From: Clitoria ternatea
Lineage: Eukaryota; Streptophyta; Magnoliopsida; Fabales; Fabaceae
DNA: 64,000 bases
Reading direction: 5' to 3'
Assembly (NCBI GenBank): GCA_037962975.1
Contig: CM075669.1
Span: forward strand, 87,464,001 to 87,528,000
Each line of letters opens with the position of its first letter. Within the stretch, counting starts at the first letter, position 1. The notes under the pieces were generated by a model. The model did not search any database, was not told the DNA's origin, and saw only the letters and a list, made by a program, of their open reading frames with translations. This document shows, piece by piece, positions 1 to 10,484 of the stretch. The position numbers and the translations under genes are program-made.

Positions 1-2
1 GA

Positions 3-788
3 ACCAATGATGCACAGGTTGTGCTTAGGTTCATTAAGAAGAATATTTTCTCTAGGTTTGGAGTTCCGAGAGTAATTATTAGTGATGGGGGTTCACATTT
101 TTGCAATAAGATAATGGAAAAAGCCCTGCGTCACTATGAGGTTTTACATAAGATATCCACTCCTTACCATCCACAGACTTGTGGACAAGTCGAATTGTCA
201 AATAGAGAAATCAAGAGAATTTTAGAAAAAGTGGTCGGAAAATCCAGAAAAGATTGGTCGGTAAAATTAGATGATGCATTGTGGGCTTACCGAACAGCTT
301 TCAAAACTCTGATTGGCATGTCCCCGTATCAACTGGTGTACGGTAAGGCTTGCCATCTCCCTGTGGAGTTGGAACACAAAGCGTGGTGGGCCACAAAGCT
401 ATTAAACATGGACTGTGACCAATCTCAGGAGGAAAGAGTTTTGAAACTCCATGAATTAGAGGAGTTCCGACTCAACGCTTATCAAAGTGCCTCCATTTAT
501 AAGGAGAAAACAAAGAAATGGCATGATAAGCGAATTAATAAGAAAGAGTTTCAGAAGGACGACCAGGTTTTGTTATTCAATTCCCGACTGAAACTCTTCC
601 CTGGAAAACTTAGATCCAAGTGGTCCGGGATTTTTACTGTAAATGAGGTTTTTCCTCATGGTGCAGTCGAACTGAAAGATCCGACTACCGATCGGTTTTT
701 CAAGGTGAATGGCCAGCGACTCAAACTCTACTTTGGAGGAGAGTTTGATAGGCAGAAAACCTCCTTGTTACTGAAGCCATCTTCGTAG
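3..788 (+). CDS. Integrase C-terminal part of Athila-like pol (5' partial)
   Basis: Encodes the end of a retroelement integrase, which joins element cDNA to chromosomal DNA in the nucleus. The frame is open from base 3, so the GTG at 21 is not a real start. Visible are the second catalytic Asp in ISDGGSHF, the PYHPQTCGQVE stretch with the catalytic Glu of the D,D-35-E triad, the conserved WAYRTAFKTLIGMSPYQLVYG block, and ACHLPVELEHKAWWA, which is characteristic of Athila/Calypso/Cyclops pol. A C-terminal DNA-binding segment (DQVLLFNSRLKLFPGKLRSKWSGIF) follows, and the frame ends in TAG at 786. I see no frameshift or internal stop in this piece. It is the longest intact retroelement reading frame here. 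The protease, RT and first integrase Asp are left of the window. Confidence 0.9.
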   Translation, partial: TNDAQVVLRFIKKNIFSRFGVPRVIISDGGSHFCNKIMEKALRHYEVLHKISTPYHPQTCGQVELSNREIKRILEKVVGKSRKDWSVKLDDALWAYRTAFKTLIGMSPYQLVYGKACHLPVELEHKAWWATKLLNMDCDQSQEERVLKLHELEEFRLNAYQSASIYKEKTKKWHDKRINKKEFQKDDQVLLFNSRLKLFPGKLRSKWSGIFTVNEVFPHGAVELKDPTTDRFFKVNGQRLKLYFGGEFDRQKTSLLLKPSS

Positions 789-1157
789 ATACAATAAGGT
801 CAAGCTAGTGACCTTAAAGAAGCGCTCTAGGGAGGCAGCCCTATGTCCCGATTGTTTTGTTTAGAACTTTGAATAAAATAAAGTTGTGAAGTTAAAGAAG
901 GAAATCCGAGTTTGATTCTTCTATTTTTGCTCAGGCGAAGCGCTGGTAGCTTGGGCGAGCCAATGCTGATTGTTGTTTCGCACTTAGAGGAAAAATTGTA
1001 CTAAGTTGAGTGAAAATAGTACACTCGGATAATTGTTACTTCGTCGTAACCCTTCTTCCCGACTGAACTTCACTCAGCATTTTTCAATAAATTTCTGCGA
1101 ATAAAAAGGAAGACTTGGAAGGATTTCTGATCGTTGATGTAATGAACGGGTCAGATA
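789..1157 (+). other. Spacer downstream of Athila pol
   Basis: No reading frame is recognised. At 926-960 it contains GCTCAGGCGAA and TTGGGCGAGC, single variants of the word that is arrayed in the LTRs further right. The rest is featureless to my eye. Confidence 0.5.
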
Positions 1158-2600
1158 GTGAAAAGTGACTTATTTCAGTCGGCTTTTCACCACTCGGATT
1201 CCTCAGTCATCACAATCAGTATTATATCCATTAGTCTCATTTGCACGCAGCCTTTTCTTCATTCATCCACTCGGCTTTCTCTAGTAGTCGGTTTCTTCCA
1301 CTCGGCTCCCTCACTCCTCACTCAGTTTCTTTCATTTGTCTTTCACTCGTTTTTCTTTTCATGTATTCTGTCGTTGTTGATTCATTCGTGCTTTCAATCC
1401 ACCGAAGTTCTTCCTCGGTTTCATCACTCGATCTCTCTGCATGTGTTGCTTGTTCATCCAGCCTTTCATTCACTCATTCTCTCGTCTACTCATTTTGTCA
1501 CTCAATCGTCGTCTTCTTCTTCATCCATTCGGTATTCCGATTCACTCGGACCCCTATGCAGTCATTCTTATATTCACTCGTTTTTCTCACTCAGTCGCTC
1601 CGTATCATTCTGACTTTCGTTGTCACCTCATTTTTCACTCGTTTTTCATTTACTCGGTCTTTATTTCATTCGGTCACTCTATTTCATTTTTCACTCCTGT
1701 CATTTGTTCTTCGCCCGAACTCTCATTGTCATTCACTCATTCTTCATATCTCCGATCTATATCACTCAATTTCATCCACTCGTCCTTTCTTTCGCTCAGC
1801 CTTACTCTCATTCGTTCTTTCTTCCACGCACTTCTCTGTTCACTCGTATATCACGACGGTTGTTCACTCGGCCATTCATTGTCACACTCGGTTCTCATAC
1901 ACTTATCTCCATTCATTCATTCTTTCATTCTGTGACCCATTCGGTATTCATTCACTCAGTACCCTTTTCATTCAGTGTTTTATTCATTTTTTTCTCACTC
2001 ACTTATCACTCAGTTCCTTATTCACTAGGTTTCTCGCTAGTTCACTCGGTTCCTTCATTTACTCATCTCCTTCATCGATAGGTATACCCTTTCCTCATTT
2101 CCACTCGGTCACTCTCTTTTCCGTTCCTCACCTGTCAGTTAGCTTTTCAGTTATGCATTCATTCTTTCCCTTTCATTTACTCGGACTTTCGTTTTATTCA
2201 CCTCATTTGTCGATCAACTATTCATTCACTCGGTATAAATTGTACCCACTCGGCATCCATTTATTCATTCACTTTTCACTCGCTTATTATCTGACCGGTA
2301 TTATCTACTCGGTATTCATATACTTGTTGTTTCACTCCACTTATTTTACTTTCTTCGATTTGTTTTGTATTATCTTATTGTCAGCCACTCGTTCTTCATT
2401 TTTCAGATTGTTATCACTCGGTACCTGTCTCCATTCTCACTCGGTTATCATCCTTTCGCCCTTTCACTCTTTTTATTCATTATTTATTTATTCAAGTTTT
2501 CCTTCATACTTCTATTCATTTCTTTTATTATTCGTTTCTTGATTCACTCGTATTCCATTACAATGGTTCACTCGTTTTTCATGCACTCTATTTCATGTAT
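1158..2600 (+). repeat. Pyrimidine-rich array of degenerate TCACTCGGT words
   Basis: The + strand is strongly C/T-rich and built from TTCATTCACTCGGT-like words at irregular spacing. CACTCGG occurs exactly at least a dozen times (for example near 1191, 1269, 1299, 1548, 1866, 2043, 2103, 2227, 2417), with many one-base variants such as CACTCGT. Three overlapping frames stay open for long distances, the longest 433 codons at 1241-2542. This is expected because stop codons are rare in pyrimidine-rich DNA. The predicted peptides are low-complexity Ser/Phe/His/Leu and match no domain I know. I read it as a non-coding repeat in the element's 3' region. Confidence 0.75.
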
Positions 2601-2734
2601 TTAAATTTTTCATTTACTATTTTGTCTTACGGTTTGTTCATTTATCCATCTTCCATTCTCCTATGTCCATTTGGCATCACATTGGTATCATCCCACTCTT
2701 CCTCGATCTTCAGACCCCTCTAGTAATTGAGTAT

Positions 2735-2880
2735 TCAAAAATAATAATAAATAAAATAATAATGAATAAAAAAAAAATAAAATATAAAATAAAAAAATCC
2801 AAAATATAATAAATAAATAAATAATAAACATAATAATAATAATAATAACAGTAGTAATACATTTAATAAAAGTAATAATT
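2735..2880. repeat. AT-rich low-complexity tract
   Basis: A run of AATAAT and AATAAA units with almost no G or C. It separates the pyrimidine-rich block from the TATA-box unit that follows. Confidence 0.8.
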
Positions 2881-2925
2881 AAAGTTGACCGCATTTACGC
2901 GTTTCTAGAAAATTGAATTCATCGT

Positions 2926-3167
2926 TATAAAAGAGAAACCTTTCAGTTTCCAACCCTCAGTACCTGTGTTGAACTTGAGCTGAAGACGAAAAGACACTTT
3001 CTGATTTCTAAGAAAGGTATCACCTTTCCACTTCTTTCACTTCGCAGTTCGTGGTTATTATCTTCTTGTTTCATTATTATTGTTTTCCACTGTTCATAAG
3101 CCATGCATCTCACAGTTTGGTTTGTTGTTTTTCTGTTGGATTTCTGCTCTTATTTTTGTTTAATTAG
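2926..3167 (+). promoter_or_regulatory. Candidate internal promoter with leader intron
   Basis: TATAAAAG at 2926-2933 is a good TATA box. About 85 bases further, AAAG|GTATCACC gives a donor (GT at 3017). TTTTTGTTTAATTAG ending at 3167 is an acceptor with a U-rich tract, giving a 151-bp leader intron. The first ATG after the acceptor opens the 184-codon frame at 3199. The sequence shows the signals; transcription is inferred. Confidence 0.45.
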
Positions 3168-3198
3168 GTTGTTTATCATCGTTATTTTAACATTCATC

Positions 3199-3753
3199 AT
3201 GAAAAGAAGATCTCAAAGACTTCTGCAGAAACCTAGACCAAACTTCGCAGAAGGAAGTGTGCGAAGGAAACAAATAGATAATGAAAGAGAAGTGGCAACC
3301 ATCACTATATCTGATTCGTCTGTCCATGTCCCTAGTCGAAGTCAGGAGCAAAGGGATGTATCTCCTCTGGTTCAAAGGAATGTATCTCCTGCCAGTGAGG
3401 AAAATGAGTCACCAGAGGTTGAAAGTATTAAGGCTGTTGAAAACTGTGCTGTGAAGATTAAAGCCGCAGAACCAGAACGTCCCAAGCAATCTGTAGGAGT
3501 TGGTTCTTCTTCTTCTTCTTCTTCTGACATTCTTTTGGTGTTACAGGAATTACAGGTTGTGAAGAAGATGCAACTTGAAATTTATGATCGGGTTTTGAAC
3601 CACGATCAGATGCTCAGGAAGATTGCATCGAAACTGAGGGTTGAACACTCATCAGAAATGGGAGCCCCACCTGATAGAGATGCGTGGTTAGCTTCCATTG
3701 GATTCACGATTCCCTCCCAGCAGGACAAGGATGATGAAAATGAAAATGTTTAA
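3199..3753 (+). CDS. Unrecognised 184-aa protein in the env-like position of the Athila element
   Basis: I do not recognise this protein. It starts MKRRSQRLLQKPRP, is basic at the N-terminus and polar or acidic in the middle. It has an eight-Ser run near residue 110, followed by a likely helical or coiled-coil stretch (DILLVLQELQVVKKMQLEIYD) and an acidic tail. The frame is open from an upstream ATG at 3103, which would add a hydrophobic 32-residue leader. I prefer 3199 because 3103-3167 falls inside the candidate intron, and the codons of the longer form look intronic (T-rich). Athila elements often carry an env-like ORF between pol and the 3' LTR. With the 3199 start there is no membrane segment, so an envelope role is not supported. 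No break is seen. Confidence 0.5.
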   Translation: MKRRSQRLLQKPRPNFAEGSVRRKQIDNEREVATITISDSSVHVPSRSQEQRDVSPLVQRNVSPASEENESPEVESIKAVENCAVKIKAAEPERPKQSVGVGSSSSSSSDILLVLQELQVVKKMQLEIYDRVLNHDQMLRKIASKLRVEHSSEMGAPPDRDAWLASIGFTIPSQQDKDDENENV

Positions 3754-5320
3754 GCAGTTGTGCCACGTTTTTATAATGTTTCCTATGTATTTAGTTTGAA
3801 GCTATTGTAATTGCTTGCTGAACAGTAAACTTATTTTTATTTTTAATTATGTAATGAGAATTTTACTTTCTTGTTCAATTGTTTGTTTTATTCAGTTTTT
3901 CATATGTATTGGTAAACTCCATGAGTCCCAATCCGATTACGCGTTTCCAAGCACTGCCATTCAGGTAAAAGGGAAGTATTCTAGTACCCCGACTCCTTAT
4001 TTAATTTTCCGAGTCTTTATTTGATAAGATATGATAATTATATTTAATTTCAAAATCCATCTTCATAATTTAAAAAGTTTGCTGATTCATTAAGCTGTAG
4101 TCAGATAAATTAATTAATCGGTTTTTGCTTAACTCATGATCTCTGCCCTTAACTATTCTTCATCATTAATTAAAATGTTTACTCGGCATGCTAGTTAGCA
4201 ATCTAGATGTATGATCTTACATTAAGTTTGGGGACAAGACTGGCTGATTAACTGTTATAATTATATGAGCTTTTGAGCCTGTTTTATCTTTTCCGAGTGA
4301 GCTTGCATGCTAGTTAGTGAGACAGAATTTGCCTCAGTTATTGCTAATTGTAGTATGTCAACCAATCGGAAATGATGAAGGCCTTCTTTGATTATTTAGC
4401 CAGGGCCAAAAATAACCTTCCTAATATATTAATCATCCTTTGACCTAATAATTATGTTTGAGCCTGAGACCCTTTCATTCGTTTTATGCACCTAACGTTA
4501 CAAGCCTATTTATCCAAGAAAAACCCTTGATGTTCCACTGGTGAATTACTCGGTTTTTGCTTATTGCTAGGGACTAGCAATCTCTAAGTTTGGGGATGAA
4601 GAGTGTGCCTAACAGTAATTAAGGACACACTCCGACCTTGATTATGGATAAATATGTAGAAAAATAAAAGGAAGAAAGGCAAAGCTGAGAGAAAAATGAA
4701 CAAAGTTCAGAAAAGAAAAAGAGGTGCAAAGCACCAAAAGAAAAAAAATTCGATCGGAAAAGATGGAAAGAAAAGAAAGAAAAGGAAAAGAAAAGTCCGA
4801 AGGACTGAAAGAAAAAGGAAGTGCAAAACAGCACGAGTTATTAAGTAGCATCCAGTCGGAAAAGTTAAGAGAGTTGTTAGTAGAAGGCAAGTAAGTTAGA
4901 ATCGAGGCAAAGCATCAGTGGACACATCTTGTAACCTATCTATGACTCAGAAAAACAATAATTGAGCCTGTAGCCGAGCCCCATTATAAGCTTAAAAAGC
5001 CCTTATTGATCCGATTGAGTTGGCATATTTCATGATGTTTAGAACTGTTGCAAGCCTATGTTGATCTAACAAGTATGCAGGTGCTGAGTGCATTTTATTT
5101 ACCCTACACACCGAGAGAAGAGTTAAACACCGACCAGTGAGGAAAGCATCAGCAGCTTGTCTTCCAAAGGAGGTGTAAGTATTTATACTTTTAGAAATTA
5201 CGAGAAGAAAGCATGATCGGTATTCAATAATTATAGTATGAATTAAGGAAAGGTTGACTGTGTTGATCAATTGCTGATTGATAATTAATCTGAATAGTTG
5301 CTTGAGGACAAGCAAAGTTT
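3754..5320 (+). other. Athila 3' non-coding region with repeated PPT-like motifs and a purine-rich block
   Basis: No convincing gene. TAAGTTTGGGGA occurs at 4223-4234 and 4585-4596 and again as the true polypurine tract at 5321. Around 4655-4830 the + strand is strongly purine-rich (AAAGAAAAG units); the minus-strand frames there are low-complexity Phe/Ser shadows. Short CCGA and ACTCGG words are scattered through it. Confidence 0.6.
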
Positions 5321-5332
5321 TAAGTTTGGGGA
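5321..5332 (+). other. Polypurine tract of the Athila-like element
   Basis: TAAGTTTGGGGA lies directly before TGTGATAAGTC, the LTR start. This is the usual plus-strand priming site arrangement. Confidence 0.75.
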
Positions 5333-5574
5333 TGTGATAAGTCTTGAAAAGACTTAATTATTCCACTGATTATTTAACATAATTTACTAAGTATTGTCTA
5401 GTTTTATTATTATTATTTAATAATTTGATAAGAATTCATGTTGTAGTTAATTATTTCAAAAGTATGTTATCTATGTAAGAAACCGATTGAAAATTTTAAT
5501 TAAATAAGGAATTTTGAAGTATTTACAAATTTACTAAGCAGCCAGTGTATAAATGCTAGGCAAGTAGCTGTTTA

Positions 5575-6135
5575 TTGGTGCAGGAACAGGGCAGACTCGA
5601 GATAAGAAGAAAATTCCGAGTGAAATCCTACAGAGCCGAGCGAGATTTGATAAATTCGAGTGAGACTTCCCCAATTCCGATTGAAAAGAGTCCAAAGACC
5701 GACTGAGTGAGACTTCAAAGACACTGACTCCAAAAGAGAATAAGGACTCAGAATATTGCATGAAGAACCCGAGTGCCAACTACAGAATACCGATTTAATA
5801 ATTAATCCGCCCAAGCGGGAGTTAAATCCGCTCAAACGAGGGTCTAAGTTCGCTTAAGAAAAACAAGACTACGCCCAAGCGAGACTTCAAGTAAGCTTAC
5901 TTAAGAAGACTCCCAAGACACCAGATCCAAAAGAGAAGAAGATCGGAATGCTACATAAGAAACCGATGTGCTTATTCATTATTTAATCTGTCCTAGTAAA
6001 ATCCGGACTCACTCAAGCATTACTTTAAGAGACCGTCCTCGCCCAAGTTTTGCCATAACGCCCAAGTGAGAAAGAAACACTGCAGTGTTAATCCGGACTC
6101 AACCAAGCGAAGTTTAATCCGCTCAAGTGAATACT
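5575..6135. repeat. CCGAGTGAG and CGCCCAAGCGAG word array in the Athila LTR
   Basis: Irregularly spaced words: CCGAGTGA variants (5616-5720, for example CGAGTGAGACTTC), then CGCCCAAGCG, CGCTCAAACGAG, CGCCCAAGCGAG and CGCTCAAGTGA (5810-6130). The first type is the reverse complement of the TCACTCGG word at 1158-2600. The second is the word arrayed in solo LTRs A, C and D. The array lies upstream of the TATA box. Confidence 0.7.
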
Positions 6136-6436
6136 CAGCAGCTGAAGCATCAAGGCAGTAATTTAAACACTGTTCCTTCCCTCCAACAACACACTTGGTG
6201 CAGTACTGTTCCGCTCCCATTGCCTTCTTCTCTACTATTGCAACCTCAAGCTAACTTAAGAAGTGAGCTGTCAATTAGCTGGTGCTGAGCTGTACATTAG
6301 CTAAGGTTGAGCTGGATCCTGTTAAGAGCTGAGTTGTATTTAGTTAGTTATTTTGTAAACTATGAAGGAAGTAGTGTTGGTCGTTAGCTGAAGTGGTCCG
6401 AAGTTTTTAGTTAAGTTAGTTAGTTTAGTTAGATGT

Positions 6437-6448
6437 CTATATATATAT
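6437..6448 (+). promoter_or_regulatory. LTR TATA box
   Basis: TCTATATATATATTC, about 1.1 kb into the LTR. Transcription would start about 30 bases downstream, near 6475. No other strong TATA candidate is seen in this LTR. Confidence 0.55.
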
Positions 6449-7333
6449 TCATGTACATACTTTGTAAGTGTGTTGAGATAAAGAGACAGAGAATACATAG
6501 AACACATTCCTTTTCATTCTAAACTTCGAACTATCTCTCACTACATTTTCATCTCTCTAAACTCTCTCCTCCATGACGTTCCACAATCCTTCGATGGAAC
6601 CGAAGTCTATGGAGTTCTAAATCCCTAAGGTTGGGATTGCAAAGGTAAGCAATGGAATCTTGAAGTTGTGAGCAAGTAGATCGGCTTCGAAGATCCTGAG
6701 GCGAACAAGCTGAGGAGTGGAGCAGAATCGCTGGATTGACAGATCCAGAACCGATAAAGAACTTCACCAGTGAGGAATCATGGCTGAAGCTTAGGTAACT
6801 TCCAGCTTTCTAACTAGTTCAGGCCTAATCAATTTAGGTGAATAGTTAGAGTTCAACCTCCAATTTCGCATTAGATTCTTAGGTTAATCGAGCACTTAAG
6901 GAATTAAGGTTCATTGCTTAAGGATTAGTGTTTTTCACCTAAGGAATTAGGGAATAACCACAAGCGGATTATCCTCTAGATTGTGAAGTTCGATTATACT
7001 TAATTGCATGTTTCTTGAGGAGATTGTGAGCCGAAGTAATCCTGACCTGTTTTCTTTTAATCACTTTCCACATTTCACTTTAACTCTGTTTCTCAAAATA
7101 TAAAAACAACTATAAAACACTAAAACCATAAAAACCGAATGAATTTCATGTATTTTCTGTTGGTTCAGCTTGTACTAGTCCTAGATTGAGGTACTTACCA
7201 CAATCCCTGTGAGACGATCAAATATACTACAATTTTAACGACTGGTGCGCTTGCCATAAGTGTGAATCCGAGAGTCACATTTCATTTTACTAAGATTTCA
7301 CCACCAATTTAATGACTCAGGATTTCAGCATCA

Positions 7334-7947
7334 GACCCTAGAAGGGAGGAAGAAAAATAAATTGCAAATTGGAGACTACCCATCATATATCTTATCCTTC
7401 ATGAGTTTCCATGGACCATAATAGCGAAAACAACAAAACCCCACAACAAGACCCCATTCGACCATGCAAAAGAAAAGAAGAGGAAGGAGAAGGAAATGCG
7501 AAATTGGAACTACCAATAGGATTACCTCACTCCCGAGACCTAAAAAATGTGGTTAATTTAAGTTTTAGTGACAAACAGGCCTCTAATTGAGGTTTCGAAA
7601 CTCACGACAATGGCTATGGTTTCTCTCGACTTTCACTTTCTCTTCACACACGAAGAAGACAATTGAATTGTTTTAATGAAGGGTAAATTTGTAATTTCTT
7701 ACCTTTTCTTTTTCTCTTAATGTTAATTAATCCTTTTCTCTTTTATTTTATGATTTCTTTAAATTCTAAAGTCTTTTATTATTTTATTTTCTTTTAAATC
7801 TTAAGTCCTTTTTCTTTTTAAATTAATTTATTCCCATTTATGGCTAAGTCTCACAATTATTTTATTAAATTATGTTAACTCACCAATAAATTATAATGTA
7901 ATTGCACGCCGCGCCATTAACTAGTTTAGTTTAACTCGGATGTTACA
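7334..7947 (-). repeat. Left (3') LTR of the LARD-like element, part right of the Athila insertion
   Basis: Collinear with 20261-20437 joined to 24880-25327, including shared text such as AGGGAGGAAGAAAAATAAAT and CTACCAATAGGATTACCTC. It is non-coding. It gives the empty-site sequence for both the Athila and the A insertion. Confidence 0.85.
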
Positions 7948-9214
7948 CACACTCTTACTTAAAGAGATTTCATCCCCGAAATCACAACATCGTGGGGACA
8001 TCGCTTGCCACTAATAATCCACAGTATATACTCACTCCATATCTTTGTAATCTTCACGCTTGCATCCCTCTATCAACTTATAACAACAGTCGAGGTTTAC
8101 TAATAACACCAGGTTCGCATCAGTCACGACTACACACTATCTTTTGCCTTACCTTTTAGCTTTGTCAAATTTACTGGTTGAATACACGAAGCTTACCACC
8201 CAACAACCTAGATTGGTCACAATAAACATAACATCATACTCGCCACCCAATCGCTCTCTCTAAGCTTAACATATATTACTTCCTCGATTTTATCCACTGT
8301 TGATATTCTTCCTCATATCATCGACAATCATATCTCATCCACTACATCGTTCTAGTCACATGATTTTATCTCCATTCTCTGCTACTTTGCTACATAAATG
8401 TTTGTGATACATTAAGGCATACTCACCTTCCTGATCTCACACGGCCTCAACTACCAACGTAACCATCTGAGGTGATTAGTCTCAGTAGTTTAATTCTTGG
8501 TAGTTAAAGCTATGTAAAGATTAGGTAATTAGTCTATTCTCACCTCTCAGAATCTCATACGTCTGTAGTCCATTCATCCCAGCTTGTTTGCCGATTCTAC
8601 ACCGAATTGATATTAGAAAGAATCTAGGGTGGCCAGCCACTACTATTCTATTCTAAGGTCAACATTTGGGTAGAGTTCAGAACAACTATGTACAAGTTCT
8701 CATCACTCTCACCGAACCATTATTCTATATACTACATCCCTCTAACCATTCCTATTACTAATTCAAATACATCGCCAATCATCTCACCAATCATTGTTAA
8801 TATGCTATAGTTAGACTGTTGACTTTAGATTCAAAGTATTCAATCACCACCGTTCATTACTCACCTAGAATTTCTCTTACCCCCATCAATCGCCCACTTA
8901 ATTCCTTAGGTAGAATACTCGGATAATATTCACCTTTTCTAGCTCAATAAAAACGATATAGGGGGACCACCCATCCTTAAAAGGATTAATTGTATTAAAA
9001 TATCACTGAATCGTATTACTCACCATTTACCCAACAAATTTCTAATTCTCGAACATTGTTTAGTTCAACATAAATAGGTACAAGTACAACTATGTACCAG
9101 AAAATTTCCTGACACGTCGTTAACCTCGTAAGGTTTAGTTTAACTTTCTTTTCTGAATTAGTCCATAGATTCTTTTCTTTTAATTACACCAACATTCATT
9201 AGTATAGCTCCAAT

Positions 9215-9218
<4 letters not shown>

Positions 9219-9254
<36 letters not shown>

Positions 9255-9257
9255 TTT
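9219..9257. repeat. (AT)n microsatellite followed by a T run
   Basis: About 14 AT units, then 12 T. Confidence 0.95.
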
Positions 9258-10470
9258 CTAATATCAAACTCTATTACTTGTGTAATTATCAATCAGTGGA
9301 CAACCATTATGGCACACACTATATACCAGTCCCTTTCACAATATGATTTAGGTTTATAAATTATACGCCTATTTCATTCATACCTATACAACCACTACCG
9401 GTATTACCAATTATCATTTAACATTAGCCCTCAATTTAATTCGTTGCCACTTCATCACGTATTCACCAACTCATTTAATAACATACATTTGTATATTGTA
9501 CTACATATTATTTTATAGCTAGCTTACACAATCATTTTTATTCCAACCCCTTCCATGCCAAGAGGTTTGCACTTACTTATACTTGCTATCAATTAATTCT
9601 CAATCAAATTCTACAATAAAAATTTTAGAATTTACCTCAACGCAGGGACGACACAACCAACAGAGTCACTAAATGAGTTCAATGCCAAGATACCTATGAA
9701 ACATTCATAGGACAATACAACACAACCAACAACACATACTATTCATGCATAACTTTTGTTAATCACATCATACAGAACTAGCCATGAAGGGCTTTGTCAA
9801 TTTCATCCTCATCTATTTCAATTCAAATTACCAACTCATTCTCAGTAGCTTCAATATAATCTATCATATCATTCATAGAGTTAAAGAAAATTTTCCAACT
9901 TATATTATGTCTTAAAACATCACTCACAACATTTTCACATCACACATCGCCTTGACATTCGAATAATACATTCCTTCACCCATTTTAACACATTTAGTAT
10001 TCAACAACTTAATCAAACACCACTAACATACACCACATACACATAACACTTATGGATCATACCACACAGAACTAACCACAATGGTTTAAAATTTTTTTCT
10101 TCAAATATTACATTAACGATTCATTTATATTATTTTTAATTACATTACTCCATTCCTTTTATCTTAGCACTACGACCCTCAAACAAAACATAAAATTGGT
10201 CACTTTGACTTAAGTTCTTATCCACTTAATTACAACAACGTTATTTACACCTACTTCGATTCTACTTACTACTTCATTCCAAATGACTTCAATATAAGTT
10301 ATTATATCACCCACATGGTGTTAAAGAAACTTTTCAATTCAGGTGATATTTAAAACATTACCCATGTCAATACATTATAACATGCAAACAATCACTCAAG
10401 CATTACTAACCCATCATCACTCCTCCACTTACATCACACAATCCTACAATAGATATGATCTGGAATGGAA

Positions 10471-10484
10471 CCGCTCTAATACCA
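10471..10484 (-). other. Primer binding site (initiator tRNA-Met type)
   Basis: On the minus strand TGGTATTAGAGCGG starts three bases after the LTR end GACGTTACA. One mismatch in the first 12 bases to TGGTATCAGAGC. It fixes the orientation of the element. Confidence 0.75.

Larger units (their letters stand above)
1..7333 (+). mobile_element. Athila-like (Calypso/Cyclops-type) Ty3/gypsy element, 3' part
   Basis: The window opens inside the integrase of a plus-oriented Ty3/gypsy element and runs to the end of its 3' LTR. The order is integrase end, long non-coding region with a second small ORF, polypurine tract, then a ~2 kb LTR. A long region with an extra ORF between pol and the 3' LTR is typical of the Athila lineage. 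The right border is set by comparison with the second copy of the host sequence at 20258-20437: host sequence resumes at GACCC (7334) or up to three bases earlier. The 5' half lies outside the window, so the target duplication cannot be checked. Confidence 0.85.
5333..7333 (+). repeat. 3' LTR of the Athila-like element
   Basis: Begins TGTGATAAGTC after the polypurine tract and ends ...TTTCAGCATCA. Beyond that point the sequence is collinear with the host repeat seen again at 20261. The exact end is 7330 or 7333, since both close with CA. Length is about 2 kb, normal for Athila. It contains a word array (5575-6135) in what should be U3, then a TATA box (6437). The distal part contains CTTGTACTAGTCCTAGATTG and GTGAGACGATCAAATA, which resemble the conserved ends of Athila LTRs. 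Confidence 0.75.

Noticed and set aside
1241..2542. 433-codon open frame on the + strand
   Set aside because: Lies in pyrimidine-rich repeat DNA where stops are rare; other frames overlap it and are open too, and the peptide is low-complexity.
4619..4890. Minus-strand frames of 71 and 82 codons
   Set aside because: Low-complexity Phe/Ser peptides produced by the purine-rich tract.
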